Assembly (NCBI GenBank): GCA_963753545.1
Contig: CAVWCQ010000008.1
Span: 3,472,001 to 3,536,000 of the forward strand
Length of the DNA stretch: 64,000 nt
Direction: 5' to 3'
Source: CAVWCQ01 sp963753545
GTDB taxonomy: Bacteria > Chloroflexota > Anaerolineae > Aggregatilineales > Aggregatilineaceae
The stretch's first letter is position 1; each line of letters opens with the position of its first letter. A model generated the notes under the pieces. That model was not told where the DNA came from, did no database searches, and was given only the letters and a program-made list of their open reading frames with translations. This document shows, in pieces, positions 43,626 to 52,574 of the stretch. The position numbers were made by a program, and so were the translations under genes.

Positions 43626-44402
43626 ATGTCCAAACAGCCGTCCCTTCCAGCACAGCCCCAGCGTTATAAACCCTGGACCGCCATCAGTGGCGATGTGGAC
43701 CAAACCGAACTGACGCTGCTCGATCATCTGGTTGAGTTGCGCGGACGCCTCATCCGGTCCATGCTTGCCTTGCTGGTGGGCGTTGTTTTGTCTGCCCTTT
43801 TTACGGGTCACATCCTGGAATACCTGACCCATCCCTATGGCCGCGAATTACAGGTGCTTGGGCCAACCGAAAGTGTGGTCATTTATTTCCGGGTAGCGCT
43901 GTTGACTGGGGCAATTTTCGCCATCCCCTTCATCACCTTGCAGCTTTTTTTGTTCATCGCGCCGGGCCTCACCCGTAAAGAAAAACGGTGGATCTATCTG
44001 GCCCTACCCGCTGCGACAGCTTTGTTTATGATCGGGGTAGCGTTTGCTTGGTTTATCATGGTCCCGGCAGCCCTTGGCTTTTTGCAGGACTTTCAATCAG
44101 AGGTTTTTCGCGCGGAATGGACGGCGGATCGATACATTGCCTTCCTGACATCGCTGCTGTTCTGGATCGGCGTGGCCTTTGAAATGCCGGTGATCATTTT
44201 TGTGCTGGCCCGGCTCGGACTTGTTGGTCCGGGGGTCTTGATCCGAAACTGGCGGTTGGCTGTTGTCGTTATCACCATCATCTCCGCCGTGATCACGCCC
44301 ACCGTCGATCCATTTAATATGCTGTTGGTCACTGGCCCCTTGCTGGTGCTCTACCTGCTCAGTATTGGGCTGGCTGTTATCGCTTTTCCGCGCTCGCGAT
44401 AG
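43626..44402 (+). CDS. tatC: Twin-arginine translocase subunit TatC
   Basis: A 258-residue inner-membrane protein with six helices that recognises twin-arginine signal peptides. Conserved segments include LLDHLVELRGRLIRS (the key N-terminal Glu region), LTHPYGRELQVLGPTESVVIYFRVAL and a FEMPVIIFVLARLGLV loop. The extended N-terminus before LDHL is about 25 residues. Tat A/B partners are not in the window. Tat substrates often include molybdo- or tungsto-enzymes, which may link to the moa/tup block, but that is only suggestive. Confidence 0.95.
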   Translation: MSKQPSLPAQPQRYKPWTAISGDVDQTELTLLDHLVELRGRLIRSMLALLVGVVLSALFTGHILEYLTHPYGRELQVLGPTESVVIYFRVALLTGAIFAIPFITLQLFLFIAPGLTRKEKRWIYLALPAATALFMIGVAFAWFIMVPAALGFLQDFQSEVFRAEWTADRYIAFLTSLLFWIGVAFEMPVIIFVLARLGLVGPGVLIRNWRLAVVVITIISAVITPTVDPFNMLLVTGPLLVLYLLSIGLAVIAFPRSR

Positions 44403-44444
44403 GTCAAGACAGCGTGGCGATCCTTGGTAAAGAGGAATATGTCT

Positions 44445-45770
44445 ATGCAAAAAACTCGCGTTTTGATTATGGGAGCCGCCGGGCGTGACTTCCACAACTT
44501 CAATATGGTTTTTCGGAATAACGAGAATTATGAAGTAGTCGCTTTTACAGCAACACAAATTCCAGATATTGGGGGACGCACTTATCCGCCGGAACTGGCC
44601 GGACGGCTGTATCCCAAGGGTATCCCCATTTTTGACGAAAAAGAATTAAACCGGCTGATCGCGGAACTCCACGTCGATGATGTGGTGTTCGCCTACTCGG
44701 ACGTAGCGCACGAATACGTGATGCACAAGGCCAGCCAGGTGCTTGCTACGGGAGCTAATTTCCGGCTGCTTGGCCCAAAGCAAACCATGCTCAAGAGCAC
44801 GAAGCCCGTTGTCGGCATTGGTGCGGTGCGTACCGGGTCCGGCAAGAGCCAGACCACCCGCGCCGTCAGCGATGCCCTGCGGCAGTTGGGTTATAAAGTT
44901 GCTGTGGTCCGCCACCCCATGCCCTACGGCAATCTGGCGGAGCAGGCCGTGCAGCGTTTTGGCAGCTACGACGACCTGGACAAGCATAAGGTCACGATTG
45001 AAGAGCGCGAAGAGTACGAGCCGCACCTGGATCGTGGAACCGTTGTCTTTGCGGGCGTAGACTATGAACGCATCCTGCGCGAAGTCGAAAAAGAAGCTGA
45101 TATTGTGCTTTGGGACGGCGGCAACAACGACCTGCCGTTCTTCGCCCCGGACCTGTATTTTGTGATCGCGGACCCGCACCGCCCCGGGCACGAACAGAGC
45201 TATCACCCCGGCGAAGCCAATCTGCGCATGGCCGACGTGATCATCATCAACAAGATCGACACCGCCTCACCAGAAGGTGTGCAGAAGGTGCGCGACAGCA
45301 TCCGCAGCTTAAATCCTGCGGCAGTGGTCATTGACGCCGCCTCTCCAATCTTCGTGGACGATCCGAGCGCTATTCGCGGCAAGAAAGTCCTGGTCATCGA
45401 AGACGGCCCAACCCTCACCCATGGCGAAATGACCTATGGGGCTGGTGTGGTTGCAGCCCGGCGCTTTGGCGCGGCAGAACTGATCGATCCCCGTCCCTAT
45501 GCCGTGCGCAGCATTGCCGCCACGTACCAGAAGTATCCCGGCACAGGAACGCTGCTCCCGGCAATGGGTTACGGCAGCGAACAGCAGTCTGACCTGGAAG
45601 AAACAATCCGCCAGACACCGTGCGATGTGGTGATCGTCGCCACTCCCATCGACCTGACCCGCATCATCAAGATCAGCAAGCCCTACCAGCGCGTTCGCTA
45701 TGAACTCCAGGAACTGGGCAAGCCAACCGTCTGCGATCTGCTGAAAGAGAAATTCGGCGAAAAGCGTTAA
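44445..45770 (+). CDS. Cyclic 2,3-diphosphoglycerate synthetase-like P-loop protein
   Basis: A protein of about 441 residues with an N-terminal NAD-like fold (TRVLIMGAAGRDFHNFNMVF). A P-loop GTPase/ATPase part follows at about residue 125 (GAVRTGSGKSQTTRAVSDAL), with DGGNNDLPFF and VIIINKID. The family name comes from the archaeal cyclic 2,3-diphosphoglycerate synthetase; many bacterial members have no proven role. I chose the ATG at 44445 because AGAGG lies 9 bases upstream; ATG 44439 and TTG 44424 are alternatives. It follows tatC and ends at a hairpin. A role in compatible solute synthesis is possible but unproven. Confidence 0.82.
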   Translation: MQKTRVLIMGAAGRDFHNFNMVFRNNENYEVVAFTATQIPDIGGRTYPPELAGRLYPKGIPIFDEKELNRLIAELHVDDVVFAYSDVAHEYVMHKASQVLATGANFRLLGPKQTMLKSTKPVVGIGAVRTGSGKSQTTRAVSDALRQLGYKVAVVRHPMPYGNLAEQAVQRFGSYDDLDKHKVTIEEREEYEPHLDRGTVVFAGVDYERILREVEKEADIVLWDGGNNDLPFFAPDLYFVIADPHRPGHEQSYHPGEANLRMADVIIINKIDTASPEGVQKVRDSIRSLNPAAVVIDAASPIFVDDPSAIRGKKVLVIEDGPTLTHGEMTYGAGVVAARRFGAAELIDPRPYAVRSIAATYQKYPGTGTLLPAMGYGSEQQSDLEETIRQTPCDVVIVATPIDLTRIIKISKPYQRVRYELQELGKPTVCDLLKEKFGEKR

Positions 45771-45773
45771 TCC

Positions 45774-45797
45774 ATAGGGCGACCTGGGTCGCCCTAT
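45774..45797 (+). terminator. Hairpin after the cDPG synthetase-like gene
   Basis: ATAGGGCGAC-CTGG-GTCGCCCTAT is a perfect 10-bp stem right after the stop codon, followed by a T-rich but interrupted tail. Confidence 0.6.
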
Positions 45798-45827
45798 TCA
45801 TTTCAATTGACGCCGATAGGGGTGCTC

Positions 45828-46761
45828 ATGGTTTCCCCCAGCCGTTCTACAAAATCCTCCCACCGCCTTCGACTGTATTCGACAACAGCCTTGCTGCTTA
45901 TGCTGCTTGTGGTCGGCATTCCCGCCGCAGCCGGATTTATGACCACCTATGGCCTGCTCTATCCCCCCTGTAGTGAGACACTTGCCACACCCGGTGATTT
46001 TGGCTATACCTGGGAAGATGTTACACTGGAGACGGCAAGCGGTGACCACATGCGCGCCTACTTTATTCCTGGCACAAATCGGGCCGCAATTATTATTCTA
46101 CCAACAACGGCGGATGGGCGCGGATCGCGGCTGGATCTCGCGGCGATGTTGGCCCAACACGGCTACAGCGTCCTGACCTACGAGTTCACGCCGTTGTGCC
46201 AGGTTGGGGCCGCTCAGCCTGGGCTACAAAGAAGCTGCCGATCTCAGCGGTGCCCTCGCCTATCTGCGCACCCGGCCTGAAGTTGCGCCAGATCGGATCG
46301 GTATTATGGGTTTTTCGTCGGCAGGCGCGGCAGCGATTATGGCGGCGGCACAGTTTCCGCAGGTTCGCGCTGTTATTGCCGAGGGTGGATATGGTGATTT
46401 TGCAGAAGGAGCAGTTGGTATCGGAGAAAACAGCGGCACATTTTTGGAAAGTCTTTATAAGCGATCGATTGAAATCAGCTATCATCAGTTAACAGGAGTC
46501 GATATCGACGATCTAAGTCCCATCAATCGCATTGGACAAATTGCTCCCCGCCCCATTTTGCTCATCTATGGCAGCCTGGAAGGCAGCCTTGCCGGTGGGA
46601 AAAAACAATATGCGGCAGCAGGGGCACATGCGGAATTATGGATTGTGGAGGGAGCCAGACACGGAACGTATCGGCAGGTTGCACCAGAAGTTTATGAGAA
46701 GCGCGTCCTCACTTTTTTTGATAAAGCGTTGTTGAAAGAAGAAAACAATGGCACAGGATAA
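45828..46761 (+). CDS. Membrane-anchored alpha/beta hydrolase, frameshifted
   Basis: The repaired protein has about 310 residues: an N-terminal membrane anchor (LLLMLLVVGIPAAAGFMTT), a lid-less alpha/beta-hydrolase core and the nucleophile elbow GFSSAG. A strand (AAIIILPTTADGRGSR) precedes it, and RPILLIYGSLEGSL and EGARHGTY supply the Asp/His end of the triad. One extra G in the run at 46206-46209 separates the two halves (...CQV and GPLSLGYKEAADLSG). The substrate is unknown; esterase or peptidase activity is typical. It overlaps the next gene (receiver-kinase hybrid) by 14 bases. Confidence 0.85.
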
Positions 46762-47912
46762 TGAGGATCGCCCCCAGGGTAGAATCCTTATCGTTGACGA
46801 CACACCGGCTAATCTCAAGCTGCTTCATGGCATTCTCAGCGTATCGGGCTACACCGTCTATCTCGGCCGAAGATGGGCAGCAAGCGCTCGATAAGGCTTT
46901 CGCTCATCTGCCCGACCTGATCCTGCTCGACATTCAAATGCCAGATATTGAAGGCTACGATGTTTGCCTGAAACTCAAGGAAAACGCGCAGACCCGCGAT
47001 ATTCCGGTTATCTTTATCAGCGCGCTCAGCGACACCGACGAAATTGTAAAGGGTTTTAATGTCGGGGGTGTCGATTATGTTACCAAACCCTTCCGGCTCA
47101 AAGAAGTGCTGGCCCGCGTTGCCAACCAGTTAATCATGGTCCAGCAGCGCAAGCAGATCGAAGCGCTGCGCCAGCAGGACCGGCAGTATTTCAAATCGCT
47201 CGACAATATGAAAAACCAGTTTATCCGCATGGCCACGCACGATCTGCGCAACCCCCTTAATATCATCGTTGGCTATGCTGCACTGTTGGAAGAGATACAC
47301 ACTCCGGCACCCAGTGATAAGGAACTGCTTGATCAGGCTGTGCAGAATATCCAGGATAGTGTCCAGCGCATGCGCTCCCTGGTTACGGACATGCTTGATA
47401 TGGCTCAGTTAGAGATCAAGGCGACGCTGCAGGTACGGACGGTTCCGTTGGCCATTTTCCTCGAAAGAACGTTAAAAGGGTTTAAGGTCGTCGCCTCGCA
47501 AAAACAAATAGAGCTTGTTTACTCACCTCCACCCCCGGATGTCTTCGTCTCTGTCGATACGGATCGTATGGCGCGTGTCGTCGATAATCTCGTGTCCAAT
47601 GCCATCAAATACACGGCATCTGGCGGGCGCGTGGAAGTATCGGCGCGGGCTGAAGGCGACACGGTGATCGTCCAGGTAACCGACACCGGCTTTGGTATTC
47701 CTGAAGAAGATATGCCGCATATTTTTGATCCCTTTTACCGGGTAGACAGTGATCGCCATCAGGCCGTCGAGGGAACCGGGCTGGGGTTATCGGTGGTCAA
47801 AACCATAGTCGAGCAGCACAACGGGCAGGTTTATGTCCAGAGCGAACTTGACAGGGGTAGCACATTTAGCGTTCATTTAAAACGCCTGACCGAAAAAATT
47901 GCCGTATCGTAA
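46748..47912 (+). CDS. Response regulator-histidine kinase hybrid, frameshifted
   Basis: The gene starts at ATG 46748 with a receiver domain (GRILIVDDTPANLKLLHGIL), then breaks at the GG near 46865-46866. It continues with EDGQQALDKA and the phospho-acceptor Asp in LILLDIQMPDIEGYDV. A coiled-coil linker, HisKA (MATHDLRNPLNIIVGYAALL) and HATPase domain (NLVSNAIKYTASGG, DTGFGIPEED, GTGLGLSVV) complete the protein of about 388 residues. A single extra G explains the shift. No membrane helix is present, so it is a soluble hybrid kinase. It overlaps the hydrolase gene, suggesting one operon; the downstream peptidase follows 18 bases on. Confidence 0.88.
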
Positions 47913-47930
47913 CGTAGATAGGACAAAACT

Positions 47931-48848
47931 TTGAAACCAAAAATCATTGTTCATGGCAGCGCATGGAAGATCGCTGACGAAACACATCCCGAACACCTGC
48001 GGGGAACGGGGGCCGCTGCCCTCGCTGGTTGGGAAATCCTCCTGCGCGGGGGATCGGCGTTGGATGCGGTTGAGTCTGCCGTGCGCCTGATGGAAGACGA
48101 TCCCACTTTTGATGCGGGCGTTGGCAGTGTCCTCAACCGTGTTGGCGAGATTGAACTCGACGCGATCATCATGGATGGCCGGACTCTGCGCCTGGGTGCG
48201 GTAGCCGCAGTACGTGGCATCAATAACCCGGTCCATCTGGCGCGTGTCATTATGGAAGACACCGATCATAATATGCTGGTGGGCGAAGGTGCGCGCCGCT
48301 TTGCCGAATTGAAGGGTATCCGCCTCTGCGCTCAGGCTGAGCTGACCGTCCCTCGTGAAGTCGAACGTTACCGCCAGCTTCAGCATACTCCCAATTACCA
48401 CATGTCCGATATGTTCACGCCAGACACGGCCCCCGATCCGATGGATACCGTTGGCGCGGTTGCTATTGACGAACGTGGAGATATAGCCGCCGCCACCTCA
48501 ACCGGAGGCGTCCATTTTAAGATGCCGGGCCGGGTAGGCGATTCGCCCCTGGTCGGCTCAGGAGCCTACGCAGACAACGAAACGGGCGGCGCATCGGCTA
48601 CCGGACACGGCGAAAGCATCATGCGCGTGATTCTGGCTAAAACAGCAACCGATGCCATCGGGCGGGGCATGAGCGCCCAGGAAGCGGCAAACTATGCCGT
48701 TGAGTACATGCATAAGCGCGTCGGTGGTTATGGCGGTATCATTATCATCGATCACCAGGGCCGCTGCGCCTTTGCCTACAACACACCTCACATGGCTGTG
48801 GCCTGGGTGGATGACAAAGGCGACATACAGGCACGCATTAAGGCTTAA
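47931..48848 (+). CDS. Isoaspartyl peptidase/L-asparaginase (Ntn hydrolase)
   Basis: A 305-residue enzyme of the plant-type asparaginase family. It is made as a precursor that cleaves itself to expose the nucleophile Thr in DTVGAVAIDERGDIAAATSTGG. N-terminal segments include IIVHGSAWKI and GSALDAVESAVRLMEDDPTFDAGVGS in separate stretches, typical of the alpha subunit. The start is TTG at 47931 with AGGA 7 bases upstream; no ATG is suitable. It hydrolyses beta-aspartyl dipeptides or asparagine in the cytoplasm. It may be co-transcribed with the hybrid kinase, without an obvious functional link. Confidence 0.9.
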   Translation: MKPKIIVHGSAWKIADETHPEHLRGTGAAALAGWEILLRGGSALDAVESAVRLMEDDPTFDAGVGSVLNRVGEIELDAIIMDGRTLRLGAVAAVRGINNPVHLARVIMEDTDHNMLVGEGARRFAELKGIRLCAQAELTVPREVERYRQLQHTPNYHMSDMFTPDTAPDPMDTVGAVAIDERGDIAAATSTGGVHFKMPGRVGDSPLVGSGAYADNETGGASATGHGESIMRVILAKTATDAIGRGMSAQEAANYAVEYMHKRVGGYGGIIIIDHQGRCAFAYNTPHMAVAWVDDKGDIQARIKA

Positions 48849-48853
48849 CGAGT

Positions 48854-49690
48854 ATGGTGAAACGCGGGGCTGCACTCTGGGCGGGTCTTCTGCTGTTGGG
48901 AGCTTCGGCTTGTGGCACAGATAAAGAAGTTCCCCCTCCTATTTATGTCACCGTAACACCGTTTATGACGGTGACGCCTATCGTCGCGACGGAGACGCCG
49001 GGAGCGACATCGGTGCTCGCCGCAACCGATCTGAGTCTGCTGCCCACACAGGGCGCAACCCGCACACCAACACCTACCATCCATCTCACGGTTCCAATCA
49101 CGATGACGCCTTCTTTCACGCCGACCCGCACCGATACGCCAGCCACCCAGGGTCTGGTGAGCTACCAGCCCGTTGGCGGCGTCGGCGGGGTCGCTACGAC
49201 GGGCTGCGCGAACAATCCGCAGGGTAGTTTCGCGTCGATCTATCAGGCCGATCCGAATATGGCCGGGGCAGTTGGCTGTGCGCTGGGCGGTCTTATGTCG
49301 GCCAACAGTGCCTACCAGACTTTCCAGAACGGTGTCATGATCTGGGTATCGTCACTGGCATCGCAGTCAGGCCCGCTCATTTATGTCCTGTTCAATAACG
49401 GCACCTACCAGCGTTTTAACGATACCTGGACCGACGGAGTTGATCCCAGCAGCAGCGGCGCGGTCGCACCTGAAGGCATGTCGGAACCCGTGCGCGGCTT
49501 CGGCAAAGTCTGGCGTGAAAGCAGCGGCGTGCGCGATACGTTGGGCTGGGCGACAAGCGGCGAAAACGGCGGATCAGTATCCATCCAGCTTTTTGAACGC
49601 GGCGAGATGCTGGCTGTCTCCCAGGCCGGGCAGACGTATATTCTGATCACCGGCGCACCCGGCACCTGGACCGCCCGCGCCGGAACCTAA
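48854..49690 (+). CDS. Secreted lipoprotein with Thr/Pro-rich linker
   Basis: A 278-residue lipoprotein. The signal peptide ends in LGASAC (lipobox, Cys about 20), then a Thr/Pro-rich stretch (about 25-95, with TVTPFMTVTPIV) makes a cell-wall or surface linker. The C-terminal globular part (about 115-278) contains YQTFQNGVMIWVSS, YQRFNDTWTDG and ERGEMLAVSQAGQTYIL. It resembles LGFP-like or other surface-exposed repeats but is not a family I can name. The gene follows the peptidase by 5 bases. Function unknown; an extracellular binding role is likely. Confidence 0.75.
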   Translation: MVKRGAALWAGLLLLGASACGTDKEVPPPIYVTVTPFMTVTPIVATETPGATSVLAATDLSLLPTQGATRTPTPTIHLTVPITMTPSFTPTRTDTPATQGLVSYQPVGGVGGVATTGCANNPQGSFASIYQADPNMAGAVGCALGGLMSANSAYQTFQNGVMIWVSSLASQSGPLIYVLFNNGTYQRFNDTWTDGVDPSSSGAVAPEGMSEPVRGFGKVWRESSGVRDTLGWATSGENGGSVSIQLFERGEMLAVSQAGQTYILITGAPGTWTARAGT

Positions 49691-49730
49691 ACTTTTTCTC
49701 GTTTTTCTACTTTTTACTTATCTTTTCTCT

Positions 49731-49753
49731 GCGTTCTCCGCGCTCTCCGCGGT
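49731..49753. repeat. Intergenic repeat, copy 1
   Basis: GCGTTCTCCGCGCTCTCCGC plus GGT forms a 23-base block embedded in a T/C-rich stretch (49691-49800). An identical 23-base copy lies at 56903-56925. Each copy sits before a gene with a strong ribosome-binding site. A partial copy (TTTTCTCTGCGTTGAAA) lies near 55800. Confidence 0.7.
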
Positions 49754-49810
49754 AAAACTGCTTTTCGCTTTTTCTTTTCTCTGCCTTTCCTATTTTCAAG
49801 GAGATACCCC

Positions 49811-50356
49811 ATGCAGCGCGAAGACGGCAGCCTGTGGATCGCAGATCGGCACGGCAAGGAAATCAGCGACTATCACGTCTCGCAGGGCAGCAGCCAGGAC
49901 TGCGGCCCCCATGCCGTCAGCGTAGCCCTCAATTTCTCACGGGGTGAAACGATCTTTCACGCCCCTGATCTGGCCCGCCAGATGAACAAACCTCGCCTGC
50001 TCGGTCGCATTCCGTTCTTGGTTATCCGCCGTATTCCCAATTGGGCAACCTTTCCCTGGGGCATGGTCGATGTGATGCGTGAAAATGGACTTCAGGCCCG
50101 CTGGCGGTTGGGTGCGTCAGAAACTCATCTACGCGAAGGACTTCGTGAGGATCGGCTGCTGCTGCCTATCTTTGGCGAACCACTGCGCTGGAAGGGCGGG
50201 CGCGGCTGGTCCCACGTCGCGGTTCTGGTTGGCTGGGATGATCAGGACTGCTGGTTCGTGGACTCGTCGTCCGAGTCGCCGCTCCGATCCAGGCCGCGCG
50301 CCGAGTTTTTAGCGTTGTGGCGGAACATGGGCCGCTTGGTGGTCGAAGCATCTTAA
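49811..50356 (+). CDS. C39-like papain-fold peptidase domain protein
   Basis: A 181-residue protein with the cysteine-protease pattern of peptidase C39-like families. The nucleophile Cys is in SSQDCGPHAVSVAL (about residue 32), a His in GWSHVAVLVGWDDQ (about 135), and an Asp in CWFVDSSS. No signal peptide, ABC domain or membrane segment is present, so it is not a bacteriocin exporter. It may process or cross-link a protein. AAGGAG precedes the ATG at good distance. The substrate is unknown. It converges on the PHP-AlbA_2 gene across a strong hairpin. Confidence 0.7.
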   Translation: MQREDGSLWIADRHGKEISDYHVSQGSSQDCGPHAVSVALNFSRGETIFHAPDLARQMNKPRLLGRIPFLVIRRIPNWATFPWGMVDVMRENGLQARWRLGASETHLREGLREDRLLLPIFGEPLRWKGGRGWSHVAVLVGWDDQDCWFVDSSSESPLRSRPRAEFLALWRNMGRLVVEAS

Positions 50357-50359
50357 AAA

Positions 50360-50384
50360 AACCGGGCAGTGTATCTGCCCGGTT
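50360..50384 (-). terminator. Hairpin terminator between convergent genes
   Basis: AACCGGGCAG-TGTAT-CTGCCCGGTT is preceded on the plus strand by AAAAAA, giving a perfect stem plus U tract for the minus-strand gene that ends at 50389. Confidence 0.75.
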
Positions 50385-50388
50385 CCAT

Positions 50389-52122
50389 CTATTCCTCGGT
50401 TTCTTCTTCGGATGCGAACCCCTGCCAGGGGCCGTGCATCCCGTCAAAGGTGACGCCGTAATAAACGCGCAGCGCCCCATCAATCCGCTGCACCAGATCA
50501 TAGCGGGTCACTCCGCCCTTGGTATAGCGTTTCCACAAGCCGACATCTCCGTTCCATTCCACCTGTTCCGGCTGGACGGGATCGGACTCTTTCTCGGTGA
50601 TGGCATAGTGCCACAAGCGGCGCGCCGAGGATCGGGTTACATTCTTGACGATGCTCCCATTCCGCAGATCGCGCATGATGTGATATTTCACACCCTTTCG
50701 CTGCTCAGTCTCCAGAATTTCCACGCCAGTGCGAGGCGGTTCGACAGAACCCGCAGCCGTTTTTGAATCCGGCAAAGGGATAGCGGCATGTTCTTCTTTG
50801 GGAACAGCCAGATGAAGCAGTTTTTTGTTTTGTGTGACAAGCTGGACAATTTCGTCGCGCACGGCCAGGCTGGTCTCAGCCTCGTCGCGCACGTAGATTT
50901 TGTTATCCTCAATGGCGTAGGGCGGATCATCCCCGCGTGGAACCTGAACCCGAATAACTTGCTTGGAGCGTGTCTCCAATACATCGATATCCACCTCAAG
51001 CGGCGGAGTCAGCTTGTGCTCGATTTCCGTGCGCAGCGTCTCAATGGCTTCTGTGGTATTGGTGATACCAATCGGTTTATCCTTTGATTTGGCGCTCACG
51101 CCCACATAGATAGTGCCGCCGTTTGTGTTCGCCATCGCGCACACGTCCGAAATTACCGCGTACAGCCTGCCGCCGCGAATCGTTAGGCTCTCATGAAACG
51201 CCTGGACAATGCTTGGTCCCTCTTCACGGGCGGCCTGCACATGATCATAGGCTTCGCGGGTGGGGCGGTAGGGGCGGGTTCGGGTGAAGTCGTCCTTCTG
51301 AAACACTTCCATAAGCGCATCAAAGGACAGATCGGGCAGCAGCACCTCGGTGATCCGGTCGCCCACGCCGAGATTTTTGGAATTGCGTGAATCCGCCGCC
51401 AAACGGTGCGAGTCCGATCCCTGAATAATGCGCATGCGGCGCGGATATTCTGGTTTGGTCCCATCAAAAAATCGGGCAGTACTCTTGCGGCTCTCGCGTT
51501 CCAGGTCGGTTACTTCCAGCGCGTGCAGGTTTGCATCCTGGGTATAGGCGATCTTCGTCTGCCCCCCGAAATCAAAGCCGCGCATCGCTACGCCATGGCT
51601 GGAATTGGCATGGGCAGCAATTACGATCCCGCCAGCCTGGTTGATCACCCGGTAGGCGGTCAATACATCTGCCGACGCGCCAACATTGGTTGAACCTTCG
51701 TCGAGCGACATGGGCGGAATATTCAGACTGAGCAGGATATGTTCTAATTGGCGGACGGATATATTGGGCGAAAAAACACCCAGAATATGAAATCCAAAAG
51801 TGGCTGTAAACTCGAAACCTGGCAAAACGAGCATCTTGCCCATTAGCCGCCGGTATTCAGCCAGATCGCGTTTTTCCTCGGCCTGAATGCGGCCCAGTTT
51901 TTCGAGATATTCAAGCTTGGCGATCTCGTCTGTCATCGCCCGGTAGCCAACCACGGTGTTATGGTCGGTAAAGGCGATAATATCCAGGCCACGAGCTTCG
52001 GCCTGTCGCAAAATATCCAGGAAGTGCACACCGGCTTCCTGATAATCCGTTGATCCAGGCGTGTGTAGATGCAGATCCATACGGAACCACTGCATCTTTG
52101 AACGCCGCGATTTTGTTGTCAC
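50389..52122 (-). CDS. PHP phosphoesterase fused to Schlafen-type AlbA_2 domain
   Basis: A 577-residue protein. The N-terminal PHP domain (about 10-280) shows the metal-binding motifs DLHLHTPGSTD, FTDHNTVVGY, and HANSSHG, with GSDSHRLA later. The middle part (about 300-430) is a Schlafen/AlbA_2 domain with ANTNGGTIYVGV and IGITN. The C-terminal part is a further domain (about 480-577, EWNGDVGLWKRYTKGG) that I do not recognise. PHP domains hydrolyse phosphate or nucleotide bonds using metals; AlbA_2 binds nucleic acids or ATP. Together they suggest an RNA- or DNA-directed enzyme, possibly in defence or stress. Its neighbours are a receiver and lon on the same strand. Confidence 0.85.
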   Translation of the reverse strand: MTTKSRRSKMQWFRMDLHLHTPGSTDYQEAGVHFLDILRQAEARGLDIIAFTDHNTVVGYRAMTDEIAKLEYLEKLGRIQAEEKRDLAEYRRLMGKMLVLPGFEFTATFGFHILGVFSPNISVRQLEHILLSLNIPPMSLDEGSTNVGASADVLTAYRVINQAGGIVIAAHANSSHGVAMRGFDFGGQTKIAYTQDANLHALEVTDLERESRKSTARFFDGTKPEYPRRMRIIQGSDSHRLAADSRNSKNLGVGDRITEVLLPDLSFDALMEVFQKDDFTRTRPYRPTREAYDHVQAAREEGPSIVQAFHESLTIRGGRLYAVISDVCAMANTNGGTIYVGVSAKSKDKPIGITNTTEAIETLRTEIEHKLTPPLEVDIDVLETRSKQVIRVQVPRGDDPPYAIEDNKIYVRDEAETSLAVRDEIVQLVTQNKKLLHLAVPKEEHAAIPLPDSKTAAGSVEPPRTGVEILETEQRKGVKYHIMRDLRNGSIVKNVTRSSARRLWHYAITEKESDPVQPEQVEWNGDVGLWKRYTKGGVTRYDLVQRIDGALRVYYGVTFDGMHGPWQGFASEEETEE

Positions 52123-52166
52123 GACGCTATCTCTCCATTCATAATGGGTTTTGGAGAAGGTCGCGT

Positions 52167-52541
52167 TTACCCAATTAAACCAATGAATAAATCAGCCAGC
52201 TTACTCGGTTCAAAGGGCTTCACCAGAAATTTGTTCGCGCCAGCTTTGAGCGCCTCTTTTTCGACGTTCATGCCCGACGCAACCACAATAGGCGTCTTGG
52301 CAAAAACGGGTTCGGAACGAATACGAGAAACCAGATCAACGCCTTCCATGTCGGCTAAATGATAATCGACCAGGAAAATATCTGGAACAGATTGGTGAGC
52401 CAGTTCAAGCGCTGTTTGACCACGACCAGAAACAAACACCTCAAAGCCGTCCATTTCCAGCAGTGTTTGTAATAGCTTCACGGTGGTTCGGTCATCGTCT
52501 ACAATCAGAATCTTGGGCAAAGCAGCCTTCCTTATTGACAC
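52167..52541 (-). CDS. Single-domain response regulator (CheY-like)
   Basis: A 124-residue receiver with acidic DDD pair (ILIVDDDRTT), phospho-acceptor Asp in IFLVDYHLADMEG, and switch residues in PIVVASG and FLVKPFEP. No output domain. It precedes the PHP-AlbA_2 gene and follows lon on the minus strand. No partner kinase is adjacent, so it presumably receives phosphate from a kinase elsewhere, possibly one of the two in this window. Confidence 0.9.
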   Translation of the reverse strand: MSIRKAALPKILIVDDDRTTVKLLQTLLEMDGFEVFVSGRGQTALELAHQSVPDIFLVDYHLADMEGVDLVSRIRSEPVFAKTPIVVASGMNVEKEALKAGANKFLVKPFEPSKLADLFIGLIG

Positions 52542-52574
52542 AAATGCATCTCCCCCAAATCCGGATGAAAGGGA

